Positions 35,638-45,299 of a stretch of DNA of 64,000 nucleotides are shown in pieces. Both the position numbers and the translations under genes were made by a program. How positions within the stretch are numbered: position 1 is the first letter of the stretch; every line of letters starts with the position of its first letter. Origin of the DNA: Zobellia uliginosa. GTDB taxonomy: Bacteria > Bacteroidota > Bacteroidia > Flavobacteriales > Flavobacteriaceae. The notes under the pieces are model-generated. The model ran no database searches, was not told the DNA's origin, and saw nothing but the letters and a program-made list of their open reading frames with translations. The DNA is taken from NCBI RefSeq assembly GCF_018860745.1, contig NZ_JAHKPY010000002.1:1-64000 (forward strand), written 5' to 3'.

Positions 35638-36459
35638 CTAGCGCATTACATGATGGTCAATAATATCCTGATATCCGTATTGTAGGTTTTTCGGTAATTT
35701 ATTGTCTTTTGGTAAAACAGCAAGATAGCGCTCTTCATTGGAGGTAAAAACCCGTTTGTAAATAGGACTAAAATCGCCAATACGTTCTACCACTTCTTTT
35801 ATAAAATCTTCATGATGAACAAGGTCTTTACTTCCCAAGTGAAAAATACCGGTTTTGTTCCTATTGATCAAGTAATGAATTTGTTGAGTCAACTTATCAT
35901 CGTTCGTAACATTTAGCACTAGGTTGGGAAACACTTCAATAGGTGCGTTTTCCCAGATGAACTTTTTGATGCCCTTGATTCTAGGAGAGCTATTACCAAA
36001 AACCATTGGAATACGTAGAATAGCCATTTTATTTTGGGGTAGCCTAAGTAACATGTTCTCTATTTTTATCTTCAGTCTACCATATACGCTTTCGGATAAA
36101 GTTTTGTCATACTCGTAAGACGGATATTTTCTATAAGTATCGAACACATTGGCGGAAGAAAGAAAGTATAACCTACAATCATTCTCTTTTAAATATTCTA
36201 CAATATGTTGATGTGCCAATATTTGAGCAGCAAAATTACCACGAACTGCAGAGATAATTATTTGTGGTTTTATATTTTCAAGGATGGTATATATATCATC
36301 CTCTTCCATGTCATATTTTACGAATTGTTGATTTTTATCAAATGATCTTCTCGCAGAATTATATGTGCCAAATGTATTAAAATAGGGGCATAGTTCTTTA
36401 TAGATAGCGTTACCTAAAAAGCCGCTTCCCCCAATGATTAAAATTTTTTTTATCTCCAA
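35638..36459 (-). CDS. SDR-type sugar nucleotide epimerase/reductase-like protein
   Basis: A 273-aa extended short-chain dehydrogenase with the N-terminal NAD(P)-binding motif GGSGFLGNA (residues about 9-17) and YEYDKTLSESVYGRLK around residue 115-130, which supplies the YxxxK pair in an altered context. It resembles RmlD-type dTDP-4-dehydrorhamnose reductases, but its substrate cannot be told. It is 3 bp after glsA and so probably in its operon. Confidence 0.82.
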   Translation of the reverse strand: MEIKKILIIGGSGFLGNAIYKELCPYFNTFGTYNSARRSFDKNQQFVKYDMEEDDIYTILENIKPQIIISAVRGNFAAQILAHQHIVEYLKENDCRLYFLSSANVFDTYRKYPSYEYDKTLSESVYGRLKIKIENMLLRLPQNKMAILRIPMVFGNSSPRIKGIKKFIWENAPIEVFPNLVLNVTNDDKLTQQIHYLINRNKTGIFHLGSKDLVHHEDFIKEVVERIGDFSPIYKRVFTSNEERYLAVLPKDNKLPKNLQYGYQDIIDHHVMR

Positions 36460-36462
36460 TCC

Positions 36463-37377
36463 TTAAAAAATTGAGTGTCCTGTTTTTGTTGTTAATTCCT
36501 CTAAGGCTGCCATCCCTAATTTGGAATTGCCTTTTGGATTTAAACCGGGAGACCATGTTGCAACACAGTAGGTATTAGGAAGTAAAGCTACTATGCCACC
36601 GCCAACACCACTTTTTCCGGGAAGACCAACTTCAAAAGCAAATTCGCCGGCTTCATCATAAAAGCCACAAGTTAACATTAATGCGTTTATTCGCTTTACC
36701 TGGGTTAGATTTAAATAGTTTTTTCCCCTTTGGCAGGTGCCGTGATTCATGAAAATATAAAAAGCATCGGTCAATTGTTTACAGTTCATTTCTAAGGAGC
36801 ATTGGTAAAAATACAAGTCAAGAACAGAATCTACATCATTATGTAAATTGCCATAGGACTTCAATAAATTGGCTGCTGCGTAGTTTTTAAATCCCGTCTT
36901 TTTTTCTGAGAGCGCTACCTTTTCATTGTAACGAATAGAGGTATCATTTGTCAATTCTTGAACAAATTTTAAAAACTCTTCTTTGGGGTTTTTTAAATGA
37001 GAGACCAAAACATCTGCAATAACAAGGGCTCCCGCATTTATAAACGGATTTCTAGGGATTCCATTTTCCTGTTCCAAAAGGGATAGGTGATTAAACGGGT
37101 CACCAGAAGGCTCAACGTCAACCCTTTTCCAAAGCTCATCTCCAACCAGACCAAAAGAAAATGCAAGAGTCAGTACTTTAGAAATACTTTGAATAGAAAA
37201 GCCTTCCATAGCCTGTCCAGCGCTATAAGTATTCTTATTTGCATCTAAAATGAAGATTCCAAATTTTTGTAAATCTACATTTGCCAATTCAGGAATATAG
37301 GAAGCAACCACGCCTCTATTGGTAGCTACCTTGGAATTGCCTGCAATTTTATTTATTATAGTTTGATAATCTATCAT
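36463..37377 (-). CDS. glsA: Glutaminase A
   Basis: Serine-dependent glutaminase releasing ammonia from glutamine. The SxxK-type active site is seen in FSIQSISKVLTLAF (residues about 60-73), with NPFINAGALV near residue 109 and GKSGVGGGIVALLP near residue 258. The length of 304 aa is typical. It shares one base with the gcvT stop codon. Confidence 0.95.
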   Translation of the reverse strand: MIDYQTIINKIAGNSKVATNRGVVASYIPELANVDLQKFGIFILDANKNTYSAGQAMEGFSIQSISKVLTLAFSFGLVGDELWKRVDVEPSGDPFNHLSLLEQENGIPRNPFINAGALVIADVLVSHLKNPKEEFLKFVQELTNDTSIRYNEKVALSEKKTGFKNYAAANLLKSYGNLHNDVDSVLDLYFYQCSLEMNCKQLTDAFYIFMNHGTCQRGKNYLNLTQVKRINALMLTCGFYDEAGEFAFEVGLPGKSGVGGGIVALLPNTYCVATWSPGLNPKGNSKLGMAALEELTTKTGHSIF

Positions 37378-38462
37378 TATGCTTTGTAAAATGGAGGCTT
37401 AACTACGGTTGCAGGTATCGCTTTTTTCCGTACTTGAATGTGTATTTGGGAGCCAATTTCAGAAAAAACTTGAGGGACATAACCTAGACCGATTCCTTTT
37501 CCTAAAGAAGGTGACATGGTACCCGATGTAACAACTCCAATTTTATTCCCTTGCCCGTCCACTATATCATATCCCTGTCTGGGAATGCCTCTTTCATCCA
37601 ATTCAAAACCAATGAGTTTGCGTTCTGGGGCGTGTGCTTTTATCTTGGCCAATGTTTCGCTGTTGACAAAATCTTTAGTGAATTTGGTAATCCAGCCCAA
37701 GCCAGCTTCAAACGGAGAAGTACTATCATCAATATCATTTCCGTATAAACAATAACCCATTTCAAGGCGTAGTGTATCTCTAGCGGCAAGACCAATAGGT
37801 TTTATACCGTAATCCGCACCAGCATTAAAAACTTTGTCCCAAACTTGTAACACTTCTGTGTTCTTACAATAAATTTCAAATCCGCCAGAACCTGTATATC
37901 CGGTTGCCGATATGATTACATTTTCTATTCCGGCAAAATCTGCCACAACAAAATTGTAAAATTTAATATTTGCCAAATCCACGGAGGTAAGGGATTGCAT
38001 GGCTTCAACCGCTTTTGGACCTTGTATGGCCAAAAGAGAAAATCCATCGGAAATATTACGCATAGCTGCGCCAATCTCTTTATTGTATTTTGATATATGT
38101 AACCAATCTTTATCTATATTGGAAGCATTTACCACCAAGAGATAGGTTTCTTCTTTAACCCGATAAACAATAAGGTCATCAACAATTCCACCCGTTTCGT
38201 TAGGGAGACAACTATATTGGGCTTTTCCTATGGTAAGTTTAGAAGCATCGTTAGAAGACACTTTTTGGATTAGTTCTAAGGCATTTGGGCCTTCAATCAG
38301 AAACTCGCCCATATGGGAAACATCAAAAACGCCTACACCTTTACGAACCGTTTCGTGTTCTACATTTATGCCTTCATAAGAAACAGGCATGTTATACCCT
38401 GCAAAGGGTACCATTTTAGCTCCTAGGGCTTCATGGGTCTGGCTTAATGCAGTATTTTTCAT
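37377..38462 (-). CDS. gcvT: Glycine cleavage system aminomethyltransferase (T protein)
   Basis: Transfers the methylene group from the H-protein-bound intermediate to tetrahydrofolate. The N-terminal [15 protein letters not shown] and DVSHMGEF motifs, [11 protein letters not shown] near residue 188 and the C-terminal [21 protein letters not shown] are all conserved. The length of 361 aa is normal. No gcvH or gcvP is nearby. It overlaps glsA by one base. Confidence 0.96.
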   Translation of the reverse strand: MKNTALSQTHEALGAKMVPFAGYNMPVSYEGINVEHETVRKGVGVFDVSHMGEFLIEGPNALELIQKVSSNDASKLTIGKAQYSCLPNETGGIVDDLIVYRVKEETYLLVVNASNIDKDWLHISKYNKEIGAAMRNISDGFSLLAIQGPKAVEAMQSLTSVDLANIKFYNFVVADFAGIENVIISATGYTGSGGFEIYCKNTEVLQVWDKVFNAGADYGIKPIGLAARDTLRLEMGYCLYGNDIDDSTSPFEAGLGWITKFTKDFVNSETLAKIKAHAPERKLIGFELDERGIPRQGYDIVDGQGNKIGVVTSGTMSPSLGKGIGLGYVPQVFSEIGSQIHIQVRKKAIPATVVKPPFYKA

Positions 38463-38484
38463 TGCAATTCTGTATTTAAGTGTA

Positions 38485-38492
38485 CAAAGCTA
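38485..38492 (-). promoter_or_regulatory. -7 element of gcvT
   Basis: Reverse-strand TAGCTTTG matches TANNTTTG; a clear -33 element is not seen. It gives a leader of about 16 nt. Confidence 0.45.
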
Positions 38493-38603
38493 TTGAAATA
38501 TTTAACTTTAGTATAATTGTGCTTTATTATGTTTTACATAATCTTTGTAAATTACCTAAGCAAGTATTATAATACTCAAAAACAATCTTTTAAAATAAAT
38601 ACT

Positions 38604-40217
38604 ATGGTGAGACTATTTTACGTATTAGCGATTGTGTTATTGGCTCCTTTAGCGGGTATAGCTCAAGATACTCCGGAAGATTTTCTTTCTGCGGATTTTC
38701 ACAAAGGGAGAAGGGAAGCGGTACGGAAAATGATGCCAGTAAATAGTGTGGCCGTAGTTTTTGCAAATGCAGTTAGAAACCGAGCTAATGATGTGGACTA
38801 TGTGTACCATCAAGACCCTGATTTTTATTATCTGACCGGTTACAATGAGCCCAATGCACTACTGCTTATTTTTTCTGAAGACCAGACCGCACAGGGGATT
38901 GAAGGTAACGAGTTAATATATGTGCAAGAAAGAAACCCTAGGGCGGAGCAATGGAACGGAAAAAGATTAGGAATTGAGGGGGTAAAAAGTAAACTCGGTT
39001 TTGAAGCAGCTTTTAACGGAAGTGCTTTTAAAGATATTCCAATCAACTTTCAGGAATTTGACAAAGTGTTGTTTTTTGATTTTGAAAATGATTATCGGGA
39101 TTCAAGCGATGAAGCGGATTTGTATAATTTGATTCAAACCTTTAAAACGAAAGTTGATTACCCTGCTGATTTTGATAGTTCTAAAGACAGGTTCTATTCT
39201 ATGATTACATCTACGGATATTGAGAATAGCGCCAATGTGGCGCAAATTTTAGGGAGATACCTTAACAGGGATGAAAAACTTCAGGAAGATGAACTTATAA
39301 GTGGTTTTGTAAATGCCGAAGATGATAAATTAAGAAGTGAAATAAAGGAGAAGGTAAGTTTAAAGCTAGAAGCCAATAATTTAAACTCTTCCATGTTGAA
39401 TGAAATTTTATCTTCATTACGTGAAACCAAATTGGCGGAAGAAATGGTCTTGTTAAAAAAGGCAATTGAAATTTCAGCTGTGGGCCAAGTGGAAGTAATG
39501 AAAGCCATGCACCCAAATATGTCAGAGACCGAGATTCAAGGGGTTCACGAATATGTATATAAAAAATATGGAGCGGAATACGAAGGCTACCCGTCTATTG
39601 TAGGAGGAGGCCATAACGGCTGTATTTTGCATTATATTGAAAACAACAAGCCTAAAGTAGGGAATGATTTGGTGTTGATGGATTTAGGTGCGGAGTACCA
39701 TGGTTACACGGCGGATGTTACGAGAACGATACCTGCTAACGGAAAATTTTCAAAGGAACAAAAACTGATATACGATATTGTTTATGATGCGCAGGAAGCT
39801 GGTATTAAGGCAAGTACCCTTGGAGCACCGTTTCAAGCGCCAGGAGAAGCGGCCAGTAAAGTAGTTACCGCAGGTTTGATGAAATTAGGAATCATAACTA
39901 AAGAAGAAGATGCACGTATCTATTTTCCACATGGAACTTCGCATTATTTAGGTTTAGATGTTCATGATAAGGGTACGTATCAACCTTTTCAAGAGAATAC
40001 GGTAATTACTGTTGAGCCCGGTATTTATATTCCAGAAAATAGTGATTGTGATGAAAAGTGGTGGGGTATAGCCGTACGTATAGAAGATGATATACTTATA
40101 ACGAAAGATGGTCCGGTAAATTTATCGGCAATGGCGCCCAGAAAAGCCGAGGAAATAGAAAAAGTAATGAAGCAGCCCAGTCCGCTGGATCAGTTTGAAC
40201 TTCCAACTTTGGAGTAA
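38604..40217 (+). CDS. Secreted Xaa-Pro aminopeptidase (M24B)
   Basis: A 537-aa aminopeptidase P with a signal peptide (MVRLFYVLAIVLLAPLAGIAQ, cut after AQ), so it acts outside the cytoplasm. The N-terminal AMP_N domain is about 30-200, and the pita-bread catalytic domain carries the dimetal ligands in MDLGAEYHGYTADVTRT, the FPHGTSHYLGLDVHD histidine and VEPGIY plus IRIEDDI-like VRIEDDI. It cuts X-Pro bonds at peptide N-termini. ATG 38604 is chosen because the earlier in-frame ATG at 38517 would place 29 unlikely residues before the signal peptide. Confidence 0.95.
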   Translation: MVRLFYVLAIVLLAPLAGIAQDTPEDFLSADFHKGRREAVRKMMPVNSVAVVFANAVRNRANDVDYVYHQDPDFYYLTGYNEPNALLLIFSEDQTAQGIEGNELIYVQERNPRAEQWNGKRLGIEGVKSKLGFEAAFNGSAFKDIPINFQEFDKVLFFDFENDYRDSSDEADLYNLIQTFKTKVDYPADFDSSKDRFYSMITSTDIENSANVAQILGRYLNRDEKLQEDELISGFVNAEDDKLRSEIKEKVSLKLEANNLNSSMLNEILSSLRETKLAEEMVLLKKAIEISAVGQVEVMKAMHPNMSETEIQGVHEYVYKKYGAEYEGYPSIVGGGHNGCILHYIENNKPKVGNDLVLMDLGAEYHGYTADVTRTIPANGKFSKEQKLIYDIVYDAQEAGIKASTLGAPFQAPGEAASKVVTAGLMKLGIITKEEDARIYFPHGTSHYLGLDVHDKGTYQPFQENTVITVEPGIYIPENSDCDEKWWGIAVRIEDDILITKDGPVNLSAMAPRKAEEIEKVMKQPSPLDQFELPTLE

Positions 40218-40220
40218 TAA

Positions 40221-40255
40221 AAAATCCCCTAAAATTTCTTTAGGGGACTTTTGTT
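40221..40255. terminator. Bidirectional terminator between aminopeptidase P and thrC
   Basis: Stem TCCCCTAAA (40225-40233) / TTTAGGGGA (40239-40247) with A and T runs on the two sides. Confidence 0.85.
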
Positions 40256-40256
40256 T

Positions 40257-41552
40257 TTACCTATTCAAGAGATATTGTTTTAATTCATTATACTCTTTTA
40301 TTGAGATAGATTTTTTCTCCCTGTCCATCACCTTTTTAATTTGTTCAGGAATAGCAACCTGCTTGCCAATGGTTTCTTCAACAACATCCAGAAACTTCAC
40401 AGGATGCGCGGTTTCTAAGAAAATACCATAAACATCAGGATGCAACTCTTGATATTTTTTGAGCCCTAAATAGCCTACAGCTCCATGCGGGTCCGCAACA
40501 TATCCGCTTTCACCGTATATTTTCTTCATGGTCTCTCTAGTTTCGGCATCTGAAAAGGAATACGAAGAAAGGTTTTCTTTTAGAGCTTCAAAATTGTCTT
40601 GGTATAAATGTCTAATGCGAATAAAGTTACTTGGGTCGCCCACATCCATAGCATTTGATATTGTTGCAGTAGATGGTTTTGGCTTGTACTCCTCAGTTTT
40701 CATGAACTCGGGTACGGTATCGTTTACGTTGGTAGAAGCTATAAAATGCTTTACAGGCATACCTAGACGTTGCGCTACCATTCCGGCACAAACGTTTCCG
40801 AAGTTCCCGCTTGGTATAGAAAAGACAATTTCCTTTCCTTGTGATTTCGCTTGTTTGTAAGCAAAAAGGAAGTAGAATAATTGTGGCAGCCAACGTGCCA
40901 CATTAATAGAGTTTGCAGATGTCAATTGCATCTTTTCTAGAAGCGTTTCATCTAAAAATGCGGTCTTCACCATTTTTTGACAATCATCAAAAGTACCATC
41001 AACTCTAAGAGCGGTTATATTCTGACCCAAGGTGGTCAATTGTCGTTCTTGAATGTCGCTAACTTTTCCGTCAGGATATAAAATAACAACACGTACTCCT
41101 TCCACACCTAAAAAGCCATTGGCAACGGCACCTCCGGTATCACCAGAAGTAGCTACTAGCACGGTCACATCTTGCTTTTCTCCTTCAGAGAAGTAACCCA
41201 GACAGTTGGCCATAAATCGAGCACCTACATCTTTAAAAGCCATAGTTGGACCATGAAAAAGTTCTAAGGTAGAAACGTTTTCTTCGATTTCTACAACAGG
41301 AAAATCAAAGTCAAGTACTTTGGCAATGATTTCTCTAAGCCTTTCATTTGGTATTTCCTTGGATACAAATTGATGAATTGCATTAAATGCAATCTCATGA
41401 TTCGTTAAATCTTCAATTTGTTCAAAGAAACGCTTTGGTAAAGGCTCTATTTTCTCAGGAAAATAAAGCCCTTTATCAGGTGCAATTCCCTTAATTACGG
41501 CATCCTTAAATGAAACTTCAGGAGCTTTTTTATTCAGACTGTAAAAATTCAT
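40257..41552 (-). CDS. thrC: Threonine synthase
   Basis: PLP-dependent enzyme converting O-phosphohomoserine to threonine. The PLP lysine is in GPTMAFKDVGARF (residues about 104-116), the phosphate-binding loop in SGDTGGAVANGF near residue 146, and SIPSGNFGNVCAG near residue 245. The length of 431 aa is normal. It is the last gene of the thrABC operon, sharing one base with thrB. Confidence 0.97.
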   Translation of the reverse strand: MNFYSLNKKAPEVSFKDAVIKGIAPDKGLYFPEKIEPLPKRFFEQIEDLTNHEIAFNAIHQFVSKEIPNERLREIIAKVLDFDFPVVEIEENVSTLELFHGPTMAFKDVGARFMANCLGYFSEGEKQDVTVLVATSGDTGGAVANGFLGVEGVRVVILYPDGKVSDIQERQLTTLGQNITALRVDGTFDDCQKMVKTAFLDETLLEKMQLTSANSINVARWLPQLFYFLFAYKQAKSQGKEIVFSIPSGNFGNVCAGMVAQRLGMPVKHFIASTNVNDTVPEFMKTEEYKPKPSTATISNAMDVGDPSNFIRIRHLYQDNFEALKENLSSYSFSDAETRETMKKIYGESGYVADPHGAVGYLGLKKYQELHPDVYGIFLETAHPVKFLDVVEETIGKQVAIPEQIKKVMDREKKSISIKEYNELKQYLLNR

Positions 41553-42475
41553 TAGTATATGGTCTTAATTCCTTGACTATTAATTTTAGAAACATGAACA
41601 TCATAATCTATACCGATGTTCTTGTACACTTCTTTTATTGCCGTTGCAACTTTATTCGCGGTGTCTATACCTTTGCTGAATGCGAAAATAGATGGACCCG
41701 AACCTGAAATGCCGCTACCTAAAGCACCAGCCCTTAGCGCCTCGCTTTTGACTTTGTCAAAACCAGGAATAAGAATTGAACGGATGGGTTCAACAATATG
41801 GTCTTCTAAAGAGCGTCCTATGAGGTCGTAATCTTCGGTGTATAGTCCGGCTATGAGTCCGCCTACATTACCCCATTGTTTAATGCCGTCCGCCAAAGTA
41901 ATATTGGTTTTCAGTATTTTTCTCGAATCCGACGTCTTAACTTCTATCTGCGGATGGATTACCGTTGCATACAGGTCATTGGGTGTATGAATGGGTACAA
42001 CATCCAATGGGCTGTAACTGCGTACCAACGTAAAACCGCCAAATAGTGCAGGAGCTACATTATCTGCATGGGCTACACCACTGGCCAATCGTTCACCTTC
42101 CATAGAAAATTGAACGAGTTCAAGCGTTGAAAAAGGTTTTCCAAGCAGTTCGTTCATGGCCCAAACGGCACCTGTGGAACTGGCTGCACTGCTTCCAATA
42201 CCGCTACCGGCTTTTATTTTTTTATAGATTTCTATTTCAAACCCACCTTCGTAATCACTTTTTTCCAATAATGCCAAACCTGCTACGCCTGCAACGTTTT
42301 GAAGCGTTTCCATAGGTAAATCTTGACCTTCAAGTTTGGTGATTCGTATGTCTTTTTCTTGGGTTTTACGAATAACCATTGTGTCGCCTACATTATCAAG
42401 AGCGACACCTAAAACGTCAAATCCGCATGAAACATTTGCTATTGTGGCAGGGCAAAATACTTTAATTTCCTCCAT
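41552..42475 (-). CDS. thrB: Homoserine kinase
   Basis: GHMP-family kinase phosphorylating homoserine. The ATP-binding motif is IKAGSGIGSSAASSTGAVWA (residues about 87-106), with VFCPATIANVSCGFDVLGVA at the start and GSGISGSGPSIFAF near residue 250. The length of 307 aa is typical. It lies 2 bp after thrA. Confidence 0.97.
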   Translation of the reverse strand: MEEIKVFCPATIANVSCGFDVLGVALDNVGDTMVIRKTQEKDIRITKLEGQDLPMETLQNVAGVAGLALLEKSDYEGGFEIEIYKKIKAGSGIGSSAASSTGAVWAMNELLGKPFSTLELVQFSMEGERLASGVAHADNVAPALFGGFTLVRSYSPLDVVPIHTPNDLYATVIHPQIEVKTSDSRKILKTNITLADGIKQWGNVGGLIAGLYTEDYDLIGRSLEDHIVEPIRSILIPGFDKVKSEALRAGALGSGISGSGPSIFAFSKGIDTANKVATAIKEVYKNIGIDYDVHVSKINSQGIKTIY

Positions 42476-42477
42476 AA

Positions 42478-44922
42478 CTAGAAATTTCCAATTCTGATGA
42501 TATCGGCAAAAATACCGGATGCAGTAACATCGGCACCTGCACCGGCACCTTTTATGATCATAGGCTGATTTGGGTAGCGCTCCGTGTAAAATAAGACGAT
42601 ATTGTCACTTCCTTCCAAGTTATAGAAATCGTGTCCTTTTGGTATAGCCTGTAGTCCTACACTAGCTTTTCCGTCTTCGAACTGGGCCACATATTTTAGT
42701 TTGCTATTGGCATCATTAGCTTTTTTATACATGGCCTGAAAATCATCTTCATGCTTTATTAGCGAAGCAAAAAAGTCATTGTTGTTATCCGTGTCAAGGC
42801 TTTCTTGTGGTAAGAACGATTTATTTTCGATATCGGTAATTTCTAATTGATTCCCACTCTCTCTAGCAAGAATTAATATTTTCCGCATAACATCAACACC
42901 GCTCAAATCTATTTTTGGGTCGGGTTCCGTGTAACCTTCCTCCTGTGCTTGTTTTACGATATCGTGAAAAGTGGTAGTGTCATTAAAATTATTGAAAACA
43001 AAGTTTAGACTTCCTGAAAGTACAGCCTGAATTTTGAGGATTTTATCGCCAGAGGCAATCAAATGCTTTAGGGTGTCAATAATCGGTAATCCTGCGCCAA
43101 CATTGGTTTCGAATAGAAACGGAGCGTTATAAGTACGAGCGAGCGACTTTAATTCCTGATAGTTTTCAAAAGCTGATGAACAAGCAATTTTATTACAAGT
43201 TACCACCGAAATGCTATTGCCTAAATAGGTGTTGTATGTTTGAGAAACCTCTGCGCTTGCGGTATTATCAACAAAAATACTATTGCGGTAATTCAACGCG
43301 TTCACCTTTTTCATGAACTCAGCCTTGTCCGCTTTTTGACCACTGGTTAGAGCTTCTTCCCAATTTTTAAGGGGAATTCCAGTTTCGTTAAATACCATCG
43401 TACGGGAATTGGACATACCAACTACACGTATATTCAACTTTAGGTTTTCTTTTAAGAACTTCTTCTGTTGATATACTTGGTTCAAGAATTTAGAACCAAC
43501 ATTACCAACACCCATTACAAACAGGTTTAACTGTTTTATGTTTTCCTCAAAAAACTCTTCGTGAAGCGCATTAAGGGCTTTCTTAACGTCTTCTTTTTTG
43601 ATAACTGCTGAAATATTTCGCTCGGAAGCACCTTGCGCAATAACACGTAGATTTACGTTGTTCTTTCCTAAAGTACTGAACATTTTACCGCTCAAACCTT
43701 GATGGCTTTTCATATTATCGCCAACCAAAGCTATAATTGCCAAATCTTTTTCTGCGATGACCGGCTTTATTTTTCCGCGTTCTATTTCATATTCAAAAGC
43801 GGTGTTTACAACTTCCGAAGCCCTGTCAATATCATCCGCGGAAATGCCCACGCAAATGGAATGTTCAGAAGACGCTTGAGTGATAAGCACTACACTAATT
43901 TCAGCTTGGGATAGCACTTCAAAGAATCGTTTGGAAGTACCTGGTATTCCTACCATTCCTGGGCCTTCAAGAGACAGCAGTGCAATATTTTCAACATGGC
44001 TTATCCCGCGAACCGTCTTGCCTTTTTCATTCTTGTTTTTAGTGATTAGAGTACCTGCATTATCAGGTTCAAAAGTATTTTTAATGACAATGGAAATTCC
44101 TTTTGCCAACACAGGTTGAATAGTTGGTGGGTATAAGACCTTAGCGCCAAAATGAGAAAGTTCCATAGCCTCTTCATACGATATATGTGGTATAGCTTTG
44201 GCTTGCTTTACTAATTTAGGATTAGCGGTGAACATACCACTAACATCTGTCCAGATTTCTAAAAACTCTGCATTGATAGCGGCAGCTAAAATGGCGGCGG
44301 TATAATCTGAACCTCCACGGCCTAAGGTTGTAGAATTACCATTTTCAGAGGAAGCAATAAAACCTCCCATGACAATTATCTTATGGTTGTCTTTATCAAA
44401 AAACTTCGCGCAATTAGCATTTGTCAAATTAAAATTGACATTGGCCTTGCCATTAATATTATTAGTTTTTATAAGTTCTCTGCTATCTACATATCCTGCA
44501 TTTAAACCTTCTTGAGCAAAATATTCACTAATAATATATGAAGATAAAAGTTCGCCATAGCTCACGATTTTATCTGAGAGTCTAGGTGTTATTTCACCAA
44601 TTAGGAAAGCTCCTTCTAATAGGGTTTCCAAGGTGTTGATGTCACTTTTCACCTTACTTAGTACCTTACTTTGAGCGTTTACATGTATAAGTGCCTTCGT
44701 GGTTTCTAAGTGTCGGTCTTCAATTTCTTTTAAAATTGATTTGTAACCTTCACTCTGCGATGAAGCCAAATATGCCGCATTCAATAAAAGGTCTGTGATA
44801 CCACCAAAAGCGGATACAACAACAACGGTCTTATCCGTATTTAAATTGGCAACGATATTTTTTACTAATGATATGTTAGAGGCGTTGGCAACGGAAGTGC
44901 CGCCGAATTTTAAAACTTTCAT
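42478..44922 (-). CDS. thrA: Bifunctional aspartokinase / homoserine dehydrogenase
   Basis: Fusion enzyme for the first and third steps from aspartate to threonine. The aspartokinase domain starts at MKVLKFGGTSVANA and has TTLGRGGSDYTAA near residue 200; two ACT regulatory regions lie about 310-460; the homoserine dehydrogenase domain starts with LFVMGVGNVGSKFL near residue 467 and has LSGSLNFVFN near residue 653. The length of 814 aa is typical of ThrA. It is the first gene of thrABC and has a consensus promoter 175 nt upstream of its start. Confidence 0.97.
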   Translation of the reverse strand: MKVLKFGGTSVANASNISLVKNIVANLNTDKTVVVVSAFGGITDLLLNAAYLASSQSEGYKSILKEIEDRHLETTKALIHVNAQSKVLSKVKSDINTLETLLEGAFLIGEITPRLSDKIVSYGELLSSYIISEYFAQEGLNAGYVDSRELIKTNNINGKANVNFNLTNANCAKFFDKDNHKIIVMGGFIASSENGNSTTLGRGGSDYTAAILAAAINAEFLEIWTDVSGMFTANPKLVKQAKAIPHISYEEAMELSHFGAKVLYPPTIQPVLAKGISIVIKNTFEPDNAGTLITKNKNEKGKTVRGISHVENIALLSLEGPGMVGIPGTSKRFFEVLSQAEISVVLITQASSEHSICVGISADDIDRASEVVNTAFEYEIERGKIKPVIAEKDLAIIALVGDNMKSHQGLSGKMFSTLGKNNVNLRVIAQGASERNISAVIKKEDVKKALNALHEEFFEENIKQLNLFVMGVGNVGSKFLNQVYQQKKFLKENLKLNIRVVGMSNSRTMVFNETGIPLKNWEEALTSGQKADKAEFMKKVNALNYRNSIFVDNTASAEVSQTYNTYLGNSISVVTCNKIACSSAFENYQELKSLARTYNAPFLFETNVGAGLPIIDTLKHLIASGDKILKIQAVLSGSLNFVFNNFNDTTTFHDIVKQAQEEGYTEPDPKIDLSGVDVMRKILILARESGNQLEITDIENKSFLPQESLDTDNNNDFFASLIKHEDDFQAMYKKANDANSKLKYVAQFEDGKASVGLQAIPKGHDFYNLEGSDNIVLFYTERYPNQPMIIKGAGAGADVTASGIFADIIRIGNF

Positions 44923-45097
44923 GTTAGATGAAATTAACTCTTAAAAATAGATTGGATGCGAAATAACGCAATAACGAACTGATATGTTTTTGTCTACCCC
45001 AAAGGGGTTGTGGTGCCAAACGTGTTGATTGAACCATTGGTCGTGAAGAAAAATTCAGTTGATATGTTTGCGATATGCTTATACATAGTAAAAATGA
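44923..45097 (-). promoter_or_regulatory. Predicted untranslated leader of the thrABC transcript
   Basis: From the predicted transcription start to the thrA ATG there are about 175 nt, long compared with other leaders in this window. A short hairpin CCCC-TTT-GGGG lies near 44997-45007. A 69-codon frame runs through it but its ATG options are poor and it is not rich in threonine or isoleucine codons, so a classical attenuator peptide is not evident. Confidence 0.35.
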
Positions 45098-45103
45098 AAG
45101 CAT

Positions 45104-45134
45104 CAAATGTAGTACTTTTGGATTCTTAATCAAA
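45104..45134 (-). promoter_or_regulatory. Consensus promoter of thrABC
   Basis: On the reverse strand TTTG (45131-45134), exactly 19 bp, then TACATTTG (45104-45111): a perfect match to TTTG-N19-TANNTTTG, the best in the window. Confidence 0.75.
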
Positions 45135-45299
45135 TTTTTGTTGTTAGTTATTGAGCCTTAATGTTAATTACTTACATTATTCAAATTTTTGTTAGATTTT
45201 CGCAATGATTTATGGCTGTAAACCTGTCATTTTAATACAGAACTAACAATTCATAGCTTGGTACATACTTAAGAACCAGATAACTCTATAATTTTTTAC
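45135..45299. other. Intergenic stretch between thrABC and nnr
   Basis: No gene is seen. It must hold the promoter of the NAD(P)H-hydrate gene and contains an imperfect palindrome CTGTCATTTTAATACAG (45224-45240), which resembles the one in front of lon. Confidence 0.4.

Noticed and set aside
44924-45133. 69-codon frame in front of thrA as a leader peptide
   Set aside because: Its first ATG lies upstream of the predicted transcription start, and it is not enriched in threonine or isoleucine codons, so it is not called as an attenuator peptide.
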